From Nocardia cyriacigeorgica (GTDB lineage: Bacteria > Actinomycetota > Actinomycetes > Mycobacteriales > Mycobacteriaceae), in the NCBI RefSeq assembly GCF_010868145.1, contig NZ_JAAGUY010000001.1, forward strand, positions 620,001 to 684,000: DNA of 64,000 bases, read 5' to 3'. Position 1 is the stretch's first letter. Each line of letters opens with the position of its first letter. Shown piece by piece: positions 62,321 through 64,000 of the stretch. The notes under the pieces are model-generated. The model had not been told where the DNA came from. It searched no databases and was given only the letters and a program-made list of their open reading frames with translations. The translations under genes and the position numbers were made by a program.

Positions 62321-63709
62321 ATGATTCTCGAGCAGTACTACATCGAGTGCCTATCGCACGCGTCGTACCTGATCGGCGACGAAAGCACCGGTCGCGCCAT
62401 CGTGGTCGACCCGCGCCGCGACGTCACCGAATACCTCACCGATGCGCGCGACCACGGCCTGACCATCGAGGCCGTCATCAACACCCACTTCCACGCCGAC
62501 TTCGTCTCCGGACATCTGGAGCTTCTCGAAGCGACCGGAGCATGGATCGGTTTCGGTGAGGCCGCGCACACCGACTATCCGATTCGGCGCCTCCGCCACG
62601 GCGACCACCTCGAACTCGGGGCGGTCGACATCGAGATACTGGCCACCCCAGGGCACACCTGGGAGTCGATCAGCCTTCTGGTGCGAGAACACGCGGACGC
62701 GACGCCGAGCGCGGTACTGACCGGCGATTCCCTCTTCATCGGCGATGTCGGTCGCCCCGATCTGGTCAACCTCGGTACCAGCACGAGCACCGATCTCGCC
62801 CGAGCCATGTATCGAACCATCCACCAGACGCTGCTATCGCTTCCCGACTCGGTCACCGTGCTCCCAGCGCACGGCGCGGGCTCCTCGTGTGGCAGGAACC
62901 TGTCGACCGAACTCTCCTCCACCATCGGCGAACAGCGCCGCGGCAACTACGCGGTTCAGCCGATGAGCGAGGATGAGTTCGTCGCACTGATCACCGAGGG
63001 CCAGCCGGCGGCGCCGGCGTATTTCGCCGTGGACGCGGCCTTGAACAAAGCCAACCGGCCACTGTTCGACGAGCAGCGTCATGTGCCCGCGATCACCGCC
63101 GAGCAACTCCGAGCCGAATTCGGCTCCGGAACGCGCGTCCTCGACGCTCGCACCCCTGAGGACTTCGCCAATGGCCACCTCGCCGGCTCGGTCAATGTCG
63201 GATTCGATGGTCGATTCGCCGAAACGGGCGGCATGGTCGCCGAGATCGGCGACCGGATCGTCCTGATCACCTATCCCGGACAGGAGCAGACCGCTGCCAT
63301 GCGCCTCGCGCGGATCGGTTCCGACCACACGATCGGATTCTTCAACGTCGATGCCGACGGCTCGTTCCCGGACGACGTGATCGATCTGGTCCGCGTCGCG
63401 CCGCGGACGACCGTCCCCGAACTCGAACACCTACTCGCCGCGGGCTCGGTCACCGTCGTGGACATCCGCAACCCCGGCGAACGCGAGTTCGGGACGATAC
63501 CCGGCGCGCTGCCGATCCCGCTGGCGCAGCTACGTACTCGCATCAGCGAGCTCTCGACCGACCGGCCGCTGGTGGTGCACTGCGCCGGCGGATGGCGTTC
63601 GAGCGTTGCGGCATCGCTGCTGCGCGCCCACGGAATACCGGACGTCAGCGACCTGGCCGGCGGATACAACGCATGGGCCGCCCGATCACAAGACATGACG
63701 CGAACCTGA
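62321..63709 (+). CDS. Persulfide dioxygenase fused to two rhodanese domains
   Basis: 462 residues, ATG at 62321 five bases after GGAGGAG. The metallo-beta-lactamase domain (1-250) has His56, His58, Asp60 and His65 (THFHADFVSGH), then TPGHTWES and TGDSLFIGDVGRPDL, as in ETHE1/BLH-type persulfide dioxygenases. Rhodanese 1 (about 275-350) has LITYPGQE in place of an active-site Cys, so it is inactive; rhodanese 2 carries the catalytic Cys in HCAGGWRSS. It oxidises glutathione- or low-molecular-weight-thiol persulfides and links them to sulfite/thiosulfate chemistry in the cytoplasm. Confidence 0.92.
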   Translation: MILEQYYIECLSHASYLIGDESTGRAIVVDPRRDVTEYLTDARDHGLTIEAVINTHFHADFVSGHLELLEATGAWIGFGEAAHTDYPIRRLRHGDHLELGAVDIEILATPGHTWESISLLVREHADATPSAVLTGDSLFIGDVGRPDLVNLGTSTSTDLARAMYRTIHQTLLSLPDSVTVLPAHGAGSSCGRNLSTELSSTIGEQRRGNYAVQPMSEDEFVALITEGQPAAPAYFAVDAALNKANRPLFDEQRHVPAITAEQLRAEFGSGTRVLDARTPEDFANGHLAGSVNVGFDGRFAETGGMVAEIGDRIVLITYPGQEQTAAMRLARIGSDHTIGFFNVDADGSFPDDVIDLVRVAPRTTVPELEHLLAAGSVTVVDIRNPGEREFGTIPGALPIPLAQLRTRISELSTDRPLVVHCAGGWRSSVAASLLRAHGIPDVSDLAGGYNAWAARSQDMTRT

Positions 63710-63745
63710 CACAGCCACCCTCTACAACCCCTGAAGGAGACACCC

Positions 63746-63913
63746 ATGTGCTATCAGACGACCTGTTCGACCTGCCGCAAGACCACGTGGGGCGGATGCG
63801 GACAACACGCGGACAGCGTGATGAAATCCGTGCCCGCCGCCCAGCGGTGCTCTTGTGCCGATCACAACTCCCCCGCGAAGAAGGGCTTCCTTTCCTCGCT
63901 TTTCGGCCGCTGA
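63746..63913 (+). CDS. Small Cys-rich protein (55 aa) of sulfur operon
   Basis: ATG at 63746 with AAGGAG six bases upstream. Six cysteines: one at residue 2, then CSTC (7-10), WGGCG (18) and CSC (35-37), so metal or persulfide binding is possible. Small proteins with a CRKTTWGGCGQH-like segment are widely seen in actinobacteria. It lies between the persulfide dioxygenase and the CsoR-family gene, so a sulfur-carrier or metal role is a guess. Confidence 0.8.
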   Translation: MCYQTTCSTCRKTTWGGCGQHADSVMKSVPAAQRCSCADHNSPAKKGFLSSLFGR

Positions 63914-63958
63914 CCCGCAGCTCGACGGCTGCCACCAACGCATACAGAAGGAAATGAC

Positions 63959-64000
63959 ATGGTCGGCAATGAAGAGAACATCGCCCAGGTGCTGAATCGG
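63959..64000 (+). CDS. CsoR/CstR-family repressor (start only)
   Basis: Fourteen codons remain in the window: MVGNEENIAQVLNR, after AAGGA at good spacing. The pattern IAxVLNR at the start is typical of CsoR-family metal/sulfur sensors, whose next residues are usually LRRAQGQ. With the operators at 62241-62276 this suggests an autoregulated CstR/CsoR system. Too short for certainty. Confidence 0.55.
   Translation, partial: MVGNEENIAQVLNR

Noticed and set aside
1..64000. Search for CRISPR arrays, rRNA, tRNA, transposases, integrases and replication origins
   Set aside because: No regular spaced repeats, RNA-gene signatures or mobile-element proteins were recognised anywhere in the window.

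Overview
The window is high-GC actinobacterial chromosome and most resembles Nocardia or a related mycolic-acid genus. The support is GC-rich codon use, many GTG/TTG starts, and families typical of the group: an Acg-type reductase, a spore-associated-protein-A-like secreted protein, an XRE/DUF5753-DUF397 remnant, an Ltp2/DUF35 pair and many small catabolic clusters with their own regulators. I see no rRNA, tRNA, CRISPR array, intact transposase, phage gene or origin. The genus is an inference.

Layout. Bases 1-5711: a truncated P-loop kinase, a SHOCT membrane protein, a flavin split-barrel/membrane fusion, an Acg-type oxidoreductase and a cytochrome P450 lacking the ExxR arginine. Bases 5712-8315: a decayed stretch with remnants of a DHA2 exporter, a multicopper oxidase and possibly a LysR regulator. 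Bases 8316-15433: a catabolic cluster of unknown substrate, with an AraC regulator and MFS transporter on the minus strand and a divergent operon of TauD-type dioxygenase, cupin, acyl-CoA ligase and epoxide-hydrolase-like enzyme. A clear intrinsic terminator follows at 15716-15747, then a PAS-GGDEF protein. Bases 17296-22156: a citrate/tricarboxylate module, with a CitMHS transporter and an orphan TctC-like lipoprotein divergent from a CitA/DcuS-type kinase and CitB-type regulator.

Bases 22786-26526: SDR, NTF2-like protein and Old Yellow Enzyme, divergent from an IclR regulator. Bases 26814-28236: gene remnants (FadB tail, SGNH hydrolase). Bases 28458-31434: a PAP2-type membrane enzyme and a DUF1254/DUF1214 protein. 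Bases 31473-35302: an MHS transporter divergent from SDR, NTF2-like and NAD-epimerase genes. Bases 35506-40678: a CxxC lipoprotein, a ferritin-like protein, a catalase-fold protein, and a TetR/acyl-CoA dehydrogenase pair separated by two palindromic operators. Bases 40857-45669: a drug exporter and CPYC flavin reductase divergent from a MerR regulator, then an XRE/MmyB regulator and an SDR.

Bases 45823-56695: the SapA-like protein, a YqcI/YcgG-GntA family protein, tandem RNHCP zinc-ribbon proteins, an NTF2/AOC-barrel/YceI operon, a GNAT enzyme, a TPR-LuxR regulator, an aminoglycoside-phosphotransferase-like kinase and a broken XRE-DUF397 locus. Bases 56927-60229: a VOC protein, an Ltp2-like thiolase with its DUF35 partner, and a stand-alone EF-G domain I homologue without its P-loop. 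Bases 60417-62110: a TetR/oxidoreductase pair. Bases 62241-64000: a sulfur-stress operon with two CsoR/CstR-type operators, a persulfide dioxygenase-rhodanese, a small Cys-rich protein and the start of a CsoR-family repressor, cut by the window edge.

The dominant theme is short regulator-plus-enzyme-plus-transporter modules separated by decayed genes.
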